From Spirochaetota bacterium (lineage in GTDB: Bacteria > Spirochaetota > Spirochaetia > Sphaerochaetales > Sphaerochaetaceae): a stretch of 47,901 nucleotides of DNA. Below are positions 31,589 to 41,276 of this stretch, piece by piece. A program made the position numbers and the translations under genes. The stretch's first letter is position 1; every line of letters starts with the position of its first letter. The notes under the pieces are model-generated. The model did no database searches and was not told the origin of the DNA. It saw only the letters and a program-made list of their open reading frames with translations. The stretch spans positions 1 to 47,901 of the forward strand of contig CAKJZO010000021.1 in assembly GCA_918298275.1 (NCBI GenBank), given 5' to 3'.

Positions 31589-34117
31589 TTACTTGACCAC
31601 GAAGCTCACCAGCTTGCCGGGAACGACGATTTCCTTGACGATGGTTGCACCGTCGAGGTACTTCTTTACATTCTCGTTCTCCTTGGCTGCTGCGATGATC
31701 TGGTCCTTTGTGGCATCCTTTGAGAGCATGATTTTGGCTCTGACCTTGCCGTTGATCTGGCAGACGATCTGGATCTCCTCGTCGATTGTCAGGGCTTCGT
31801 TGTACTGGGGCCAGCTGACGTTGGCAACCGAGGGCTGGTGTCCTGCACGTGCCCAGAGCTCTTCTGCAAGATGCGGTGCGTACGGGGCAATCATCAGAAT
31901 CAGCGGCTCCCAGGCTTCTCTGGGAAGGGTGGGGAGCTTGGAGAGGTCGTTGATGTAGACCATCATCTGGCTGATGGCTGTGTTGAAGTTCAGCGTTGCA
32001 GTGTCATCCGTGACCTTCTTGATGGTCTTGTGCAGGCTCTTGAGGATCTCTGCCGGGGCTTTGTCCTCAGTGATTGCCTTCTCTTCTCCCAGACGCCAGA
32101 TGCGGTCAATGAAGCGCCAGACGCCGGCGATGCCGGTCGTGGACCAGGGCTTGGAAACCTGAAGCGGACCCATGAACATCTCGTACATGCGCATTGTATC
32201 TGCACCGTACTGGGCGATTACCTCGTCCGGGTTGATGACGTTCTTGAGGCTCTTTGACATCTTGGCGATTACGCGCTCGAGCTTCTCTCCGGTCTCCTTG
32301 TCCGTAAAGGTTCCGTCCTCGTTTTCGATGACCTGATCTGCCGGTACCAGTGATTTATTCGGTCTTTGATAAGCAAATGAGGTTATCATTCCCTGGTTGA
32401 CCAGTCTTGCAAACGGCTCGGGTGTGGAAACCAGTCCGAGGTCGAAGAGGACCTTGTGCCAGAACCTTGCATAGAGCAGGTGCAGCACCGCGTGCTCGGT
32501 TCCTCCGATGTAGAGGTTGACAGGCATCCAGTACTTTTCCTTCTCTGCATCGACGAAGGCCTTGGGGTTCTTCGGGTCGATGTAGCGCAGGTAGTACCAG
32601 CAGGATCCTCCCCACTGGGGCATGGTGTTGGTCTCTCTCTTTGCAGGGCCGCCGCACTTGGGGCACTTGCAGTTTACCCAGCTGTCGATGTTTGCCAGCG
32701 GGCTCTCTCCTGTACCGGAGGGCTGGTAGCTCTGGACTTCGGGCAGTGTGAGCGGAAGCTCGTCTTCGGGAACCAGGACGGTGCCGCAGTGAGGGCAGTG
32801 GATGAGAGGGATCGGCTCTCCCCAGTATCTCTGGCGGCTGAAGATCCAGTCACGGAGCTTGAAGTTGATCATCTTGTGACCGATCTTGCGTTCCTCGAGG
32901 AATTTTATCATGGCCTCGATGGCATCGGCCTTGTTGAGTCCGTCCAGGAAACCGCTGTTGACGTGGATTCCGTCTTCGGTCCAGGCCTGGGTCTGCACAT
33001 CGACTTCGGACTTGAGGACCTCTATGATGGGCAGGTTGAACTTCTTTGCAAACTCCCAGTCACGGGTATCGTGGGCCGGAACTGCCATGATGGCACCGGT
33101 GCCGTAGGAGATGAGTACGTAGTCAGCGATCCAGATCGGGATTTCCTTGCCGTTGACGGGGTTGATGGCATAGCTTCCGGAGAAGACGCCGGTTTTCTCC
33201 TTTGCAAGGTCCGTGCGGTCGAGGTCGCTCTTCTTGGCTGCCTGCTCGATGTAGGCCTTTACGGCTTTCTCGTTATCCTTGGTGGTGAGCTTGCCCACAA
33301 GCGGATGCTCGGGGGAGATTACCATGTAGGTTGCGCCGAAGAGGGTATCGCATCTGGTGGTGAAGACCTCCAGCTTGCCGTCGGGATCGTTCTCGAGGCC
33401 CTTGACCTGGAAGAGTACGGATGCGCCTTCGGACTTTCCGATCCAGTTGCGCTGCATGAGCTTGACGCTCTCGGGCCAGTCGACCAGATCCAGGTCGTCC
33501 AGAAGTCTCTGGGCGTAGGCTGTGATCTTGAGGACCCACTGACGGATGTTCTTCTTCTCTACCTGGCTGCCGCAGCGCTCGCATTTGCCTTCCTTGACCT
33601 CTTCGTTGGCAAGGCCGGTCTTGCAGTGGGGGCACCAGTTGATGGGAGCCTGACTCTCGTAGGCCAGTCCCTTCTCGTAGAGCTTCTCGAAGATCCACTG
33701 TGTCCAGTGGTAGTAATCCGGGTCGCAGGTCGAGATCTCGCGGTCCCAGTCGTAGCAGAAACCCAGGCTCTTGATCTGACGGCGGAAGGTGTTGATGTTC
33801 TTCTCCGTGGTGATGGCCGGGTGTGTGCCTGTCTGGATGGCGTAGTTTTCCGCCGGCAGTCCGAAGGAGTCGAATCCCATCGGATGCAGGACGTTGTAAC
33901 CGTTCATCCTGAGATAGCGGCAGTAGATGTCCGTGGCCGTGTAGCCCTCGGGGTGTCCGACATGAAGGCCTGCTCCCGAAGGATAGGGGAACATGTCGAG
34001 GACGTAGGCCCTCTTCTCCTTGGGGAAGGATGGGTCTTCGGCGACGGCAAAGGTCTTGTTCTCTGCCCAGTACTTCTGCCATTTAGGCTCTGTTTCTGCA
34101 AATGGATAACTGCTCAT
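31589..34117 (-). CDS. leuS: Leucyl-tRNA synthetase
   Basis: Class I aminoacyl-tRNA synthetase that charges tRNA-Leu. The 842 aa length is typical of bacterial LeuRS. The HIGH-type motif is in [14 protein letters not shown] (about 42-55), a Cys-rich zinc-finger-like element CPHCKTGL...CERCG lies near 155-180, the CP1 editing domain is in the middle, and the KMSKS loop is in [11 protein letters not shown] near residue 618, followed by the anticodon-binding helices. The ATG at 34117 has no Shine-Dalgarno and lies 8 nt after a good -10, predicting a transcript with almost no leader. Convergent with cassette 2. Confidence 0.97.
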   Translation of the reverse strand: MSSYPFAETEPKWQKYWAENKTFAVAEDPSFPKEKRAYVLDMFPYPSGAGLHVGHPEGYTATDIYCRYLRMNGYNVLHPMGFDSFGLPAENYAIQTGTHPAITTEKNINTFRRQIKSLGFCYDWDREISTCDPDYYHWTQWIFEKLYEKGLAYESQAPINWCPHCKTGLANEEVKEGKCERCGSQVEKKNIRQWVLKITAYAQRLLDDLDLVDWPESVKLMQRNWIGKSEGASVLFQVKGLENDPDGKLEVFTTRCDTLFGATYMVISPEHPLVGKLTTKDNEKAVKAYIEQAAKKSDLDRTDLAKEKTGVFSGSYAINPVNGKEIPIWIADYVLISYGTGAIMAVPAHDTRDWEFAKKFNLPIIEVLKSEVDVQTQAWTEDGIHVNSGFLDGLNKADAIEAMIKFLEERKIGHKMINFKLRDWIFSRQRYWGEPIPLIHCPHCGTVLVPEDELPLTLPEVQSYQPSGTGESPLANIDSWVNCKCPKCGGPAKRETNTMPQWGGSCWYYLRYIDPKNPKAFVDAEKEKYWMPVNLYIGGTEHAVLHLLYARFWHKVLFDLGLVSTPEPFARLVNQGMITSFAYQRPNKSLVPADQVIENEDGTFTDKETGEKLERVIAKMSKSLKNVINPDEVIAQYGADTMRMYEMFMGPLQVSKPWSTTGIAGVWRFIDRIWRLGEEKAITEDKAPAEILKSLHKTIKKVTDDTATLNFNTAISQMMVYINDLSKLPTLPREAWEPLILMIAPYAPHLAEELWARAGHQPSVANVSWPQYNEALTIDEEIQIVCQINGKVRAKIMLSKDATKDQIIAAAKENENVKKYLDGATIVKEIVVPGKLVSFVVK

Positions 34118-34125
34118 GGTTGAGT

Positions 34126-34154
34126 ATTCTATTTATATTGTCATTTTGCGTCAA
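34126..34154 (-). promoter_or_regulatory. Predicted leuS promoter (near-leaderless)
   Basis: Minus strand: -35 TTGACG (34154-34149), 17 bp, -10 TAGAAT (34131-34126), then 8 nt to the ATG at 34117. Confidence 0.65.
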
Positions 34155-34185
34155 TTGAAGGGTGGAATTTGGCACAAGAAGCGTT

Positions 34186-34191
34186 TATTCT
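34186..34191 (+). promoter_or_regulatory. Possible -10 of the YhhN-type gene (leaderless type)
   Basis: TATTCT at 34186-34191 is followed by 7 nt and the ATG at 34199. There is no good -35 (TGGAAT at 17 bp). Confidence 0.3.
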
Positions 34192-34198
34192 TTATGTC

Positions 34199-34882
34199 AT
34201 GAAACAGATTTTCGCTCTGGTTCTGTACGGTCTTGTCATCATTGTCTGCCTCTTTGCCATCAAGAAAAAGTCATCGCGCATCTATGCTGCTTCCAAACCG
34301 TTTCTGATGCCGCTTCTTCTTGTTGTGTACATCTGCTTCCTTCCTGAAGGCGCAAGGGGACTGAATTATCAGAAATTCGTAGCTTTTGCCCTGCTGTTCG
34401 ACACCCTCGGAGATGTGTTTCTGCTGTTTCCCAGAACAAAGAGCAGGCACATGTTCTACCTGGGTATGCTGAGCTTCTTTACAGGCCACATCTTCTACTG
34501 CCTGTGGTTTGCAAACGTGCCTATCCCGCACTCGAAACAATGTGCCATAGTGGCATTCATGATGTGTTTTTTAATCGAATACCTATTATTTAGGCAATTG
34601 ATTCTGGGGCCAAGAAAATATGCTCCGCTGCTTATGCCGTACTCGTTCGGACTGTGTGCGGTGGCGGTCGCAATCGCCTCCACAATGGGTCAGGGAGGAC
34701 CGCTGTTTGCCTCGGTCCTGAGCTTCCTGGGTATTGGGTTGTTCTTCTTCTCCGACTTCTGCATCATGCGCCGTATGGTACGTCTGCCGCTGTTCGGGCA
34801 GATGATGGTAATGAGCACCTATATTGCCGGACAGAGCCTGATAGTACTGGGCATGCTGCTGATGCAGGCTCAGTTGGTGTAA
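34199..34882 (+). CDS. YhhN/TMEM86-type membrane protein (lysoplasmalogenase-like)
   Basis: A 227 aa protein with about eight membrane segments and the YhhN pattern: FALLFDTLGDVFLL, then FYLGMLSFFTGHIFYCLWF, and later LSFLGIGLFFFSDFCIM. Characterised members hydrolyse the vinyl-ether bond of lysoplasmalogens; plasmalogens are made by anaerobes, so such a role is plausible here but unproven. I use the ATG at 34199 because the in-frame TTG at 34169 would add a polar MAQEAFILYV and has no Shine-Dalgarno. A -10-like TATTCT lies 7 nt upstream. It is divergent from leuS and 111 bp upstream of parE. Confidence 0.75.
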   Translation: MKQIFALVLYGLVIIVCLFAIKKKSSRIYAASKPFLMPLLLVVYICFLPEGARGLNYQKFVAFALLFDTLGDVFLLFPRTKSRHMFYLGMLSFFTGHIFYCLWFANVPIPHSKQCAIVAFMMCFLIEYLLFRQLILGPRKYAPLLMPYSFGLCAVAVAIASTMGQGGPLFASVLSFLGIGLFFFSDFCIMRRMVRLPLFGQMMVMSTYIAGQSLIVLGMLLMQAQLV

Positions 34883-34975
34883 CAGAAAATCAAAAACAGC
34901 TTCTCAATGTCAAGAAAAACGCTAAATCTGTGGTAGGATTGGAAATAAAGATACTACACATAGTTCAAGTTATTT

Positions 34976-34984
34976 TGTTATAAT
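34976..34984 (+). promoter_or_regulatory. Extended -10 promoter of parE-parC-rluA (near-leaderless)
   Basis: TGT followed by a perfect TATAAT (34979-34984) forms a consensus extended -10. The ATG of parE is 9 nt further, so the predicted leader is only about 2-3 nt. There is no Shine-Dalgarno and no clear -35. Confidence 0.65.
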
Positions 34985-34993
34985 AGTACTGTT

Positions 34994-36805
34994 ATGGCTG
35001 AGAAAAAACCTATCTATGACGAAAATGCGATAAAGACGATGTCCCCGCTGGAGCATATCAGGCTGCGTCCCGGTATGTATATCGGCCGTCTCGGAAACGG
35101 CACCCACGTGGACGACGGAATATATGTTCTCATGAAGGAAGTCATCGATAACAGCATCGATGAATTCATCATGGGAGCCGGCAACAGGATCACCATCAGG
35201 CTCGAGGACAAGAAAGTCAGCGTCCGTGACCACGGAAGAGGAATCCCCCTCGGAAAGGTCATCGACTGCGTGTCAGAGATCAACACAGGCGCCAAGTACA
35301 ACGACGACGTGTTCCAGTTCAGCGTCGGACTGAACGGAGTAGGTACCAAGGCAGTCAATGCCCTGAGTTCCTGGTTCCACGTAAAGTCCCACCGTGACGG
35401 GCGCTTCTTCGAAGCATTTTTCAAACAGGGAATCCTCACATCGAAGAACGAGGGAAAGACGGACGAGCCCAACGGAACGCTTACCGAGTTCATCCCCGAC
35501 GAGGAGATCTTCGGAGCCTATGCCTTCAACGAAGAGTTCATAGTCCAGAGACTCAACAACTACTGCTATCTGAACACCGGCCTGACGCTGGACTACAACA
35601 AGCGGATCTTCAAGAGCCAGCACGGACTGCTGGATCTGCTTGAGAAGGAAGTCCAGGACAACGGAATCTACGACATAATCCACTATCGCGGCAAGATGAT
35701 AGAATTCGCCTTCACCCACACCCGTGAGTTCAGCGGCGAGACCTATTTCTCCTACGTCAACGGCCAGTACACGAGCGACGGCGGAACCCACCAGGCCGCC
35801 TTCAAGGAAGGAATCCTCGCTGGAGTGAAGGAGTTCTTCAAGAAGTCCACCTGGGCACCGCAGGATGTGAGAGAGGGCATTGTCGGAGCCATAGCAATCA
35901 AGGTCCAGACCCCGGTCTTCGAGAGCCAGACCAAGAACAAGTTGGGCAACACCGAAGTGCGCATGCCGATAATCAACGAGGTCAAGGAAGCCATAATCGA
36001 TTATCTGCACAAGAACCCCGAGTCGGCACAGCTGCTGAACCAGAAGATCCTGACCAACGAGAACATCCGAAAGAAGCTCTCCGAGGTCAAGAAGATTGCC
36101 AAAGAGAATGCCAAGAAGATATCGATCAACATCCCCAAGCTCAAGGACTGCAAGTTCCACCTCGGGCAGACAGGCCCGCACGCAGATATGGGAGAGAGGT
36201 CTATGATCTTCCTCACTGAGGGAGATTCCGCTTCAGGTACGCTCAACACCGCCCGTGATGTCATGACTCAGGCTGTCTTCAGCCTCCGCGGAAAGCCGCT
36301 TAACACCAACGGCATGGCCATGACGGACATGTACAAGAACGCCGAGCTCTACAATGTCATGGCAGCCTTGGGAATCGAGAACGGAATCGACGGACTTCGC
36401 TATTCCAAGGTCATCTTTGCAACTGATGCCGATATCGACGGCTTCCATATCAGAATCCTGCTTCTGACATACTTCCTCAGCTATTTCGAGGATTTGATCC
36501 ACGCCGGCCGCGTCTGGATTCTGGACACACCGCTCTTCAGGGTGCGCAACAAGAGCGTGACCACCTACTGCTACTCCGAAGAGGAGCGTGACAACATGAT
36601 GAAGCAGATCAAGGGATCTGAGGTCACGCGCTTCAAAGGACTGGGAGAAATATCGGCCAAGGAATTCGGACAGTTCATAGGCGAGGACATGAGGCTCATT
36701 CCCGTGACCATCGACAGCCTTGCGGATGCACGTAGGGCAATGAATTTCTACATGGGAAACAACACGCCCGAAAGGCGCGATTTCATCATGGAAAATCTGG
36801 TGTGA
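34994..36805 (+). CDS. parE: DNA topoisomerase IV subunit B
   Basis: ATPase subunit of a type IIA topoisomerase that decatenates or relaxes DNA. The 603 aa protein has the GHKL ATPase domain (LRPGMYIGRLGNGTHVDDG, VRDHGRGIPLGK, VGLNGVGTKAVNAL), the transducer domain, and the TOPRIM domain with FLTEGDSASG near residue 408 and ATDADIDGFHI near 478, ending with FKGLGEISAKEF. EGDSASG in place of EGDSAGG is typical of the topo IV B subunits seen in Bacteroidetes-like lineages. The short length (no extra gyrase-type insert) also favours ParE over GyrB. Ten bp separate it from parC. Confidence 0.9.
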   Translation: MAEKKPIYDENAIKTMSPLEHIRLRPGMYIGRLGNGTHVDDGIYVLMKEVIDNSIDEFIMGAGNRITIRLEDKKVSVRDHGRGIPLGKVIDCVSEINTGAKYNDDVFQFSVGLNGVGTKAVNALSSWFHVKSHRDGRFFEAFFKQGILTSKNEGKTDEPNGTLTEFIPDEEIFGAYAFNEEFIVQRLNNYCYLNTGLTLDYNKRIFKSQHGLLDLLEKEVQDNGIYDIIHYRGKMIEFAFTHTREFSGETYFSYVNGQYTSDGGTHQAAFKEGILAGVKEFFKKSTWAPQDVREGIVGAIAIKVQTPVFESQTKNKLGNTEVRMPIINEVKEAIIDYLHKNPESAQLLNQKILTNENIRKKLSEVKKIAKENAKKISINIPKLKDCKFHLGQTGPHADMGERSMIFLTEGDSASGTLNTARDVMTQAVFSLRGKPLNTNGMAMTDMYKNAELYNVMAALGIENGIDGLRYSKVIFATDADIDGFHIRILLLTYFLSYFEDLIHAGRVWILDTPLFRVRNKSVTTYCYSEEERDNMMKQIKGSEVTRFKGLGEISAKEFGQFIGEDMRLIPVTIDSLADARRAMNFYMGNNTPERRDFIMENLV

Positions 36806-36815
36806 GGAGGCAGAC

Positions 36816-38903
36816 ATGGCAAACGCAAAAGACCTTTTCCGTCAGAACTTCATCGAATATGCATCATATGTCATAAAGGACAGGGCCATCCCCGATATCG
36901 AGGACGGTCTCAAGCCCGTACAAAGAAGAATCCTGCACACTATGATTGAGATGGACGACGGGCGCTTCAACAAGGTAGCCAACGTCGTCGGTTCGACCAT
37001 GCACTACCATCCGCACGGTGATGCTTCAATTTACACGGCTCTCGTCAATCTGGCCAACTGCGACCTCTTCATAGACAAGCAGGGTAACTACGGAAACTTC
37101 ATGACAGGTGACGGGCCTGCCGCCGCCAGATACATCGAGTGCCGCCTGCTTCCGTTTGCAAAGAAGGTCCTCTACAACCCCGAGATCACCGAGTACGTCG
37201 AGTCCTACGACGGCAGAAGCAAGGAACCCGTGGTCTTCCCGGCAAAGATCCCCGTAGTCCTCATCCAGGGCACCGAGGGTATTGCCGTCGGTATGTCCAC
37301 CAAGATCCTGCCGCACAACGCACACGAGGTCATCGATGCCCAGATAGCCGCCATCAAGGGGGAGGACTTTGAGCTCTATCCCGATTTCCCGGGCGGCGGA
37401 ATCATGGACGTCTCGGACTATCAGGACGGTCTGGGCTCCGTAGCCGTCAGGGCCAAGCTCGATACCTCCAATGCCAAGAAGATTATCATCGAGGAGCTTC
37501 CGTACGGCGTTGACAGCGAGAAGATGATTAAATCCATCGAGGATGCCATCAAGAAGGGAAGGCTCAAGATCCAGAGCGTCAGCGACTTCACGGCAGACTC
37601 TGTCAACATCGAGATCTCCCTGGCCAAGGGAACCTATACAAAGGACGTCGTCGATGCCCTCTACGCCTACACGCTCTGCGAGCAGAAGATTTCGGTCAAC
37701 TGCCTTGTCATCCGCGACAAGCTCCCGCATGTCTGTACCGTCAGCGATGTAATCCGATACCATGCAGACCACATCCTCGAGGTTTCCAAAAAGGAGCTGG
37801 AGGTCCAGCGCGGACATCTGTTCGACAGACTGCACACCAGGACCTTGGAGCGCATCTTCATCGAGGAACGCATCTACAAGCGTATCGAGCAGAAGAGGAC
37901 CCAGGAGGCCGTTGTGCAGGCAATCCGCACAGGTTTCGAGCCCTATGCCGACCAGCTGGTACGCGAGATTACCGACGATGACATCGACCACCTGCTCAAG
38001 ATCCCAATCCGCAGGATATCGCTCTTCGACATCGAGAAGAACCATCAGGAAATCGACCAGATCAATGCCGATATCAAGCAGGTCGACTACGACCTTTCGC
38101 ATCTGGATGAGTATTCCATCAAGACGCTGAACAACATCAAGGCCGACCTTGATGCCGAGACCCACAGGCGCAAGACCGTGATTGCAGACTTCAACATGGT
38201 CGATGTGCGCGATGTGGCAAAGCGCGACCTCGATCTCAGATATGACGGTTCAACCGGTTATCTGGGCACCAACGTCAAGACAGGCACTCCGCTCTTCAAG
38301 GTCTCCGAGTTCGACAAGATCCTCATAGTGCAGAAGAACGGAACCTACTACTGTTCCAACGTGCCGGACAAGCTGTTCGTGGGCAAGGACATCACATACT
38401 GCGGTCTTGCGGACAAGGAAGTTCTGGAAGACATAGTGTTTACCGTCATCTATCTGGACAAGAAGACCAAGGTCACTTACATCAAGCGCTGCAAGCTCAG
38501 CGGATTCATCATGAACAAGCCCTACGAGCTTCTGCCCGATCCGGACAACAACTCGCTCAAGAAGCTTTCGGTTCTCCCGAACGCCGAGGTTACCGTCACA
38601 TACAAGGGACCGAGCCGCATAAAGGAATCGACCTTCCTGTTCTCGGACTATCTGGTAAAGGGTGCAAAGGCCGGCGGCGTAACCATCACCAAGAAGGAGA
38701 TAGCCTCAATCCGCATCAAGGCATGCAAACTGGTGGAGTCAGCTCCCAAGCAGAACATCGATAGCGAAGTTGATGAAGAAGAGCCCGAGGATGAGGAAGT
38801 TGAAGTGAAGGAAGAGCCCAAGGTGAAGGCTGTTTCCGAGCCCAAGAGCTCCAAGAAATCTTCCGACGATGATATGCCGGGGTTGTTCGACGATGTTGAC
38901 TAG
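36816..38903 (+). CDS. parC: DNA topoisomerase IV subunit A
   Basis: DNA-cleaving subunit partner of the adjacent ParE. The 695 aa protein starts with FIEYASYVIKDRAIPDIEDG and GLKPVQRRILHTM and has the QRDR-type region HYHPHGDASIYTALVN. The catalytic tyrosine is Tyr106 in AAARYIECR. The C-terminal pinwheel domain is short and followed by an acidic/Lys-rich tail (DEEEPEDEEVEVKEEPK), with no clear GyrA-box, favouring ParC over GyrA. GAGGAGG lies directly upstream. The last 11 nt overlap the pseudouridine synthase gene. Confidence 0.9.
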   Translation: MANAKDLFRQNFIEYASYVIKDRAIPDIEDGLKPVQRRILHTMIEMDDGRFNKVANVVGSTMHYHPHGDASIYTALVNLANCDLFIDKQGNYGNFMTGDGPAAARYIECRLLPFAKKVLYNPEITEYVESYDGRSKEPVVFPAKIPVVLIQGTEGIAVGMSTKILPHNAHEVIDAQIAAIKGEDFELYPDFPGGGIMDVSDYQDGLGSVAVRAKLDTSNAKKIIIEELPYGVDSEKMIKSIEDAIKKGRLKIQSVSDFTADSVNIEISLAKGTYTKDVVDALYAYTLCEQKISVNCLVIRDKLPHVCTVSDVIRYHADHILEVSKKELEVQRGHLFDRLHTRTLERIFIEERIYKRIEQKRTQEAVVQAIRTGFEPYADQLVREITDDDIDHLLKIPIRRISLFDIEKNHQEIDQINADIKQVDYDLSHLDEYSIKTLNNIKADLDAETHRRKTVIADFNMVDVRDVAKRDLDLRYDGSTGYLGTNVKTGTPLFKVSEFDKILIVQKNGTYYCSNVPDKLFVGKDITYCGLADKEVLEDIVFTVIYLDKKTKVTYIKRCKLSGFIMNKPYELLPDPDNNSLKKLSVLPNAEVTVTYKGPSRIKESTFLFSDYLVKGAKAGGVTITKKEIASIRIKACKLVESAPKQNIDSEVDEEEPEDEEVEVKEEPKVKAVSEPKSSKKSSDDDMPGLFDDVD

Positions 38904-39618
38904 TCTTTCCGAAAGGATCCTGTACGAAGACAACCATCTGATTCTCATCAACAAGCTGCCCGGCGAGATAGTGCAGGCCGACAAGACAGGAGACATCACC
39001 CTTGCGGATGATGTGAAGCACTATCTCAAGGTCAGGTACAACAAGCCGGGCAATGTGTTTCTGGGACTTCCGCACAGGCTGGACAGGCCCACCAGCGGAA
39101 TAGTGATCTTTGCAAGGACGGACAAGGCCCTGAGCCGTCTGTCCGAGATGTTCCGCTCCGGAAAGATCGAGAAGCATTACTGGGCAATAACGGACAAGCA
39201 GCTGCCTGCCGAGAGCGGGGAGCTCTGTCATTATCTTTATAGAGACGCGCAGAAGAACAAGAGCTTTGCATACAGTCCGGCTCCGGACGGAGGCAAGCCC
39301 ACACTGCGCGGGGTGCGTCCTGATGATCTGCAGCTTGCCCGCCTGCAGTACAGGCAGATAGGGCAGTCGGAGCGATATGAGCTTTATGACATCAATCTGC
39401 TGACAGGGCGCCATCACCAGATCAGGGCCCAGCTTGCCGCCTGCGGGGTGCATATCAAGGGAGACCTCAAGTACGGTTTCCCGCGCTCCAATGCCGACGG
39501 CGGCATCTGCCTGCATTCCCATGAAATCATGTTCTCGCATCCGGTAGGGGGAACTCCGGTGCATGTGATTGCCCCTCCGCCCGAGGATCCGATCTGGTCA
39601 TATTTCGGAATCCAGTAA
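38893..39618 (+). CDS. RluA-family RNA pseudouridine synthase
   Basis: A 241 aa enzyme that isomerises uridine in rRNA or tRNA. The catalytic motif HRLDRPTSGIVIFAR contains the active Asp, and LLTGRHHQIRAQLAACGVHI is the second family signature. No S4 domain is present, so it is the short RluA/TruC-like type; the exact target is not determinable. The start at 38893 (MLTSLSERILYED) overlaps parC by 11 nt. The frame is open back to 38869, which would add MICRGCST from within parC. It is co-transcribed with parE and parC. Confidence 0.85.
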   Translation: MLTSLSERILYEDNHLILINKLPGEIVQADKTGDITLADDVKHYLKVRYNKPGNVFLGLPHRLDRPTSGIVIFARTDKALSRLSEMFRSGKIEKHYWAITDKQLPAESGELCHYLYRDAQKNKSFAYSPAPDGGKPTLRGVRPDDLQLARLQYRQIGQSERYELYDINLLTGRHHQIRAQLAACGVHIKGDLKYGFPRSNADGGICLHSHEIMFSHPVGGTPVHVIAPPPEDPIWSYFGIQ

Positions 39619-39699
39619 TTCAAACATCTGATATTTAGCTATCTCTCAATGTCCGCCATTGCAGTTTGACTCAATCAAAATAATAGAACCAACTGAAAG

Positions 39700-39727
39700 T
39701 TGACATCTGCCGAAACGGGTTTATACT
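39700..39727 (+). promoter_or_regulatory. Predicted gdhA promoter
   Basis: A perfect -35 TTGACA (39700-39705), 16 bp, TATACT (39722-39727), giving a leader of about 60 nt with a strong Shine-Dalgarno. The rest of 39619-39794 shows no gene. Confidence 0.7.
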
Positions 39728-39794
39728 GATTGTGCTGAAGGGCAGGATGCCGATGCGCCCTGCAATCAACAGTCAGCACCGCTTGGAGGAAAAA

Positions 39795-41132
39795 ATGTAC
39801 AAACTTGACGAGTTCATGGCTGAACTTGAGAGAAAGAACCCCGCACAGCCTGAGTTCATACAGGCAGCAAGAGAGGTCATCGCATCCGTTATCGATGTGG
39901 TCAACGCAAACCCGCTTTATCTGAAGAACAAGATCCTCGACAGGATCGTCGAGCCGGAAAGAATCATCCAGTTCAGAGTCGAGTGGGAAGATGACAATCA
40001 CGAGATCCAGGTCAACCGTGGATGGAGAGTCCAGTATAACAGCGCAATCGGACCCTACAAGGGAGGTCTGCGCTTCCATGCCAACGTTACCCTCGGAACC
40101 CTCAAGTTCCTCGGCTTCGAGCAGATCTTCAAGAACTCCCTCACAACACTGCCGATGGGCGGCGGAAAGGGCGGTTCGGACTTCTCGCCCAAGGGCAAGT
40201 CGGATGCTGAGATCATGCGCTTCTGCCGTGCTTTCATGACGGAGCTCGAGAAGTACATCGGTCCCGATACGGATGTTCCTGCAGGAGATCTTGGAGTAGG
40301 CGGACGCGAGATCGGCTATCTCTACGGCACATACCGCAAGATCCGCAACGAGAACACCGGCGTGCTCACAGGCAAAGGCTGGGGCTGGGGCGGTTCTCTG
40401 GTCAGACCTGAAGCCACAGGCTACGGCACAATGTATTTTGCAAACGAGATGCTCAAGGAGCACAACGATAAATTCGAAGGAAAGCGTGTTGCAATCTCCG
40501 GTTTCGGCAACGTCGCATGGGGCGCCGTCACGAAGGCCACACAGCTGGGCGCAAAGGTCGTGACCCTCTCCGGTCCTGACGGATACATCTACGACGAGAA
40601 CGGAGTAAACACTCCGGAGAAGATCGCATACATGCTCGAGCTCAGAGCTTCCAACATGGATGTCATCGAGCCGTACGCAAAGAAGTTCGGTGCCAAGTTC
40701 ATCAAGGGCAAGAAGCCTTGGGAAGTTCCCGTAGACATGGCTTTCCCGTGCGCTCTTCAGAACGAGCTCAACGGTGAGGATGCAAAGCAGCTGATCGCCA
40801 ACGGCGTGAAGTATGTGGTCGAGACATCCAACATGGGATGCACGCCTGAGGCCATCGAAGCCTTCCAGACTGCACGCATTCCGTTTGCACCGGGCAAGGC
40901 TGCCAACGCAGGCGGAGTCGCCGTCTCCGGTCTTGAGATGAGCCAGAACGCAGAACACTACTTCTGGTCAGCCGAGGAAGTCGATGAGAAGCTTCACAGA
41001 ATCATGCAGGGAATCCACGAGGCATGTGCCCGCGAAGGCAAGTGTGCAGACGGCTACATCGACTACGTCAAGGGTGCAAACATCGCCGGCTTCAAGAAAG
41101 TCGCCGATGCAATGTGCCAGCAGGGTTTCTGA
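39795..41132 (+). CDS. gdhA: NADP-type glutamate dehydrogenase
   Basis: Hexameric enzyme that interconverts 2-oxoglutarate plus ammonia and glutamate, the main ammonia-assimilation step in many anaerobes. The 445 aa protein has the substrate lysine regions GPYKGGLRFHANV and TLPMGGGKGGSDF, the PAGDLGVGGREIGYL segment, the dinucleotide-binding ISGFGNVAWGAVTKA, and the late NMGCTPEA and NAGGVAVSGLEM blocks. KGWGWGGSLVRPEATGYG and the overall length fit the bacterial NADP-specific (class S-50) type. GGAGGA (39785-39790) supports the ATG at 39795 over an upstream in-frame TTG at 39732. A strong terminator follows. Confidence 0.95.
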   Translation: MYKLDEFMAELERKNPAQPEFIQAAREVIASVIDVVNANPLYLKNKILDRIVEPERIIQFRVEWEDDNHEIQVNRGWRVQYNSAIGPYKGGLRFHANVTLGTLKFLGFEQIFKNSLTTLPMGGGKGGSDFSPKGKSDAEIMRFCRAFMTELEKYIGPDTDVPAGDLGVGGREIGYLYGTYRKIRNENTGVLTGKGWGWGGSLVRPEATGYGTMYFANEMLKEHNDKFEGKRVAISGFGNVAWGAVTKATQLGAKVVTLSGPDGYIYDENGVNTPEKIAYMLELRASNMDVIEPYAKKFGAKFIKGKKPWEVPVDMAFPCALQNELNGEDAKQLIANGVKYVVETSNMGCTPEAIEAFQTARIPFAPGKAANAGGVAVSGLEMSQNAEHYFWSAEEVDEKLHRIMQGIHEACAREGKCADGYIDYVKGANIAGFKKVADAMCQQGF

Positions 41133-41150
41133 TAAACCCCTTGATCATTC

Positions 41151-41183
41151 AAAGCCCGAGAGGAAAACCTCCCGGGCTTTTTG
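41151..41183 (+). terminator. Rho-independent terminator after gdhA
   Basis: AAAGCCCG (41151-41158) pairs with CGGGCTTT (41173-41180); after one mismatch GAGG pairs with CCTC around an AAAA loop. A T-run follows (to 41182). Confidence 0.9.
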
Positions 41184-41247
41184 TTAGTAAGAACGGCAGG
41201 AAAATGCAGATTCGTACTAACTTTTTATATTTTCACTTTTCAAATTA

Positions 41248-41256
41248 TGGTATTGT
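41248..41256 (+). promoter_or_regulatory. Possible extended -10 promoter of the receiver/PPDK_N gene
   Basis: TGG followed by TATTGT (41251-41256) is an extended -10. The -35 is weak (TTTTCA, 15 bp). The predicted leader is about 14 nt and includes CGGAGG (41265-41270). Confidence 0.4.
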
Positions 41257-41276
41257 AGGTGCAACGGAGGCTTTGT

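Noticed and set aside
32456-34123. 555-codon open frame on the plus strand
   Set aside because: Antisense shadow of leuS; no motif or start signal of its own.
37026-38165. 379-codon open frame on the minus strand
   Set aside because: Antisense shadow of parC, with the repetitive Asp/Leu/Val composition of reverse-complemented conserved codons.
34994-38903. Annotation of the pair as gyrB-gyrA
   Set aside because: The B subunit is short with EGDSASG, and the A subunit has a short C-terminal domain without an obvious GyrA-box. Both favour topoisomerase IV, though the assignment is not absolute without phylogeny.
39675-40958. 427-codon open frame on the minus strand
   Set aside because: Opposite gdhA, which is certain; the product resembles no family.
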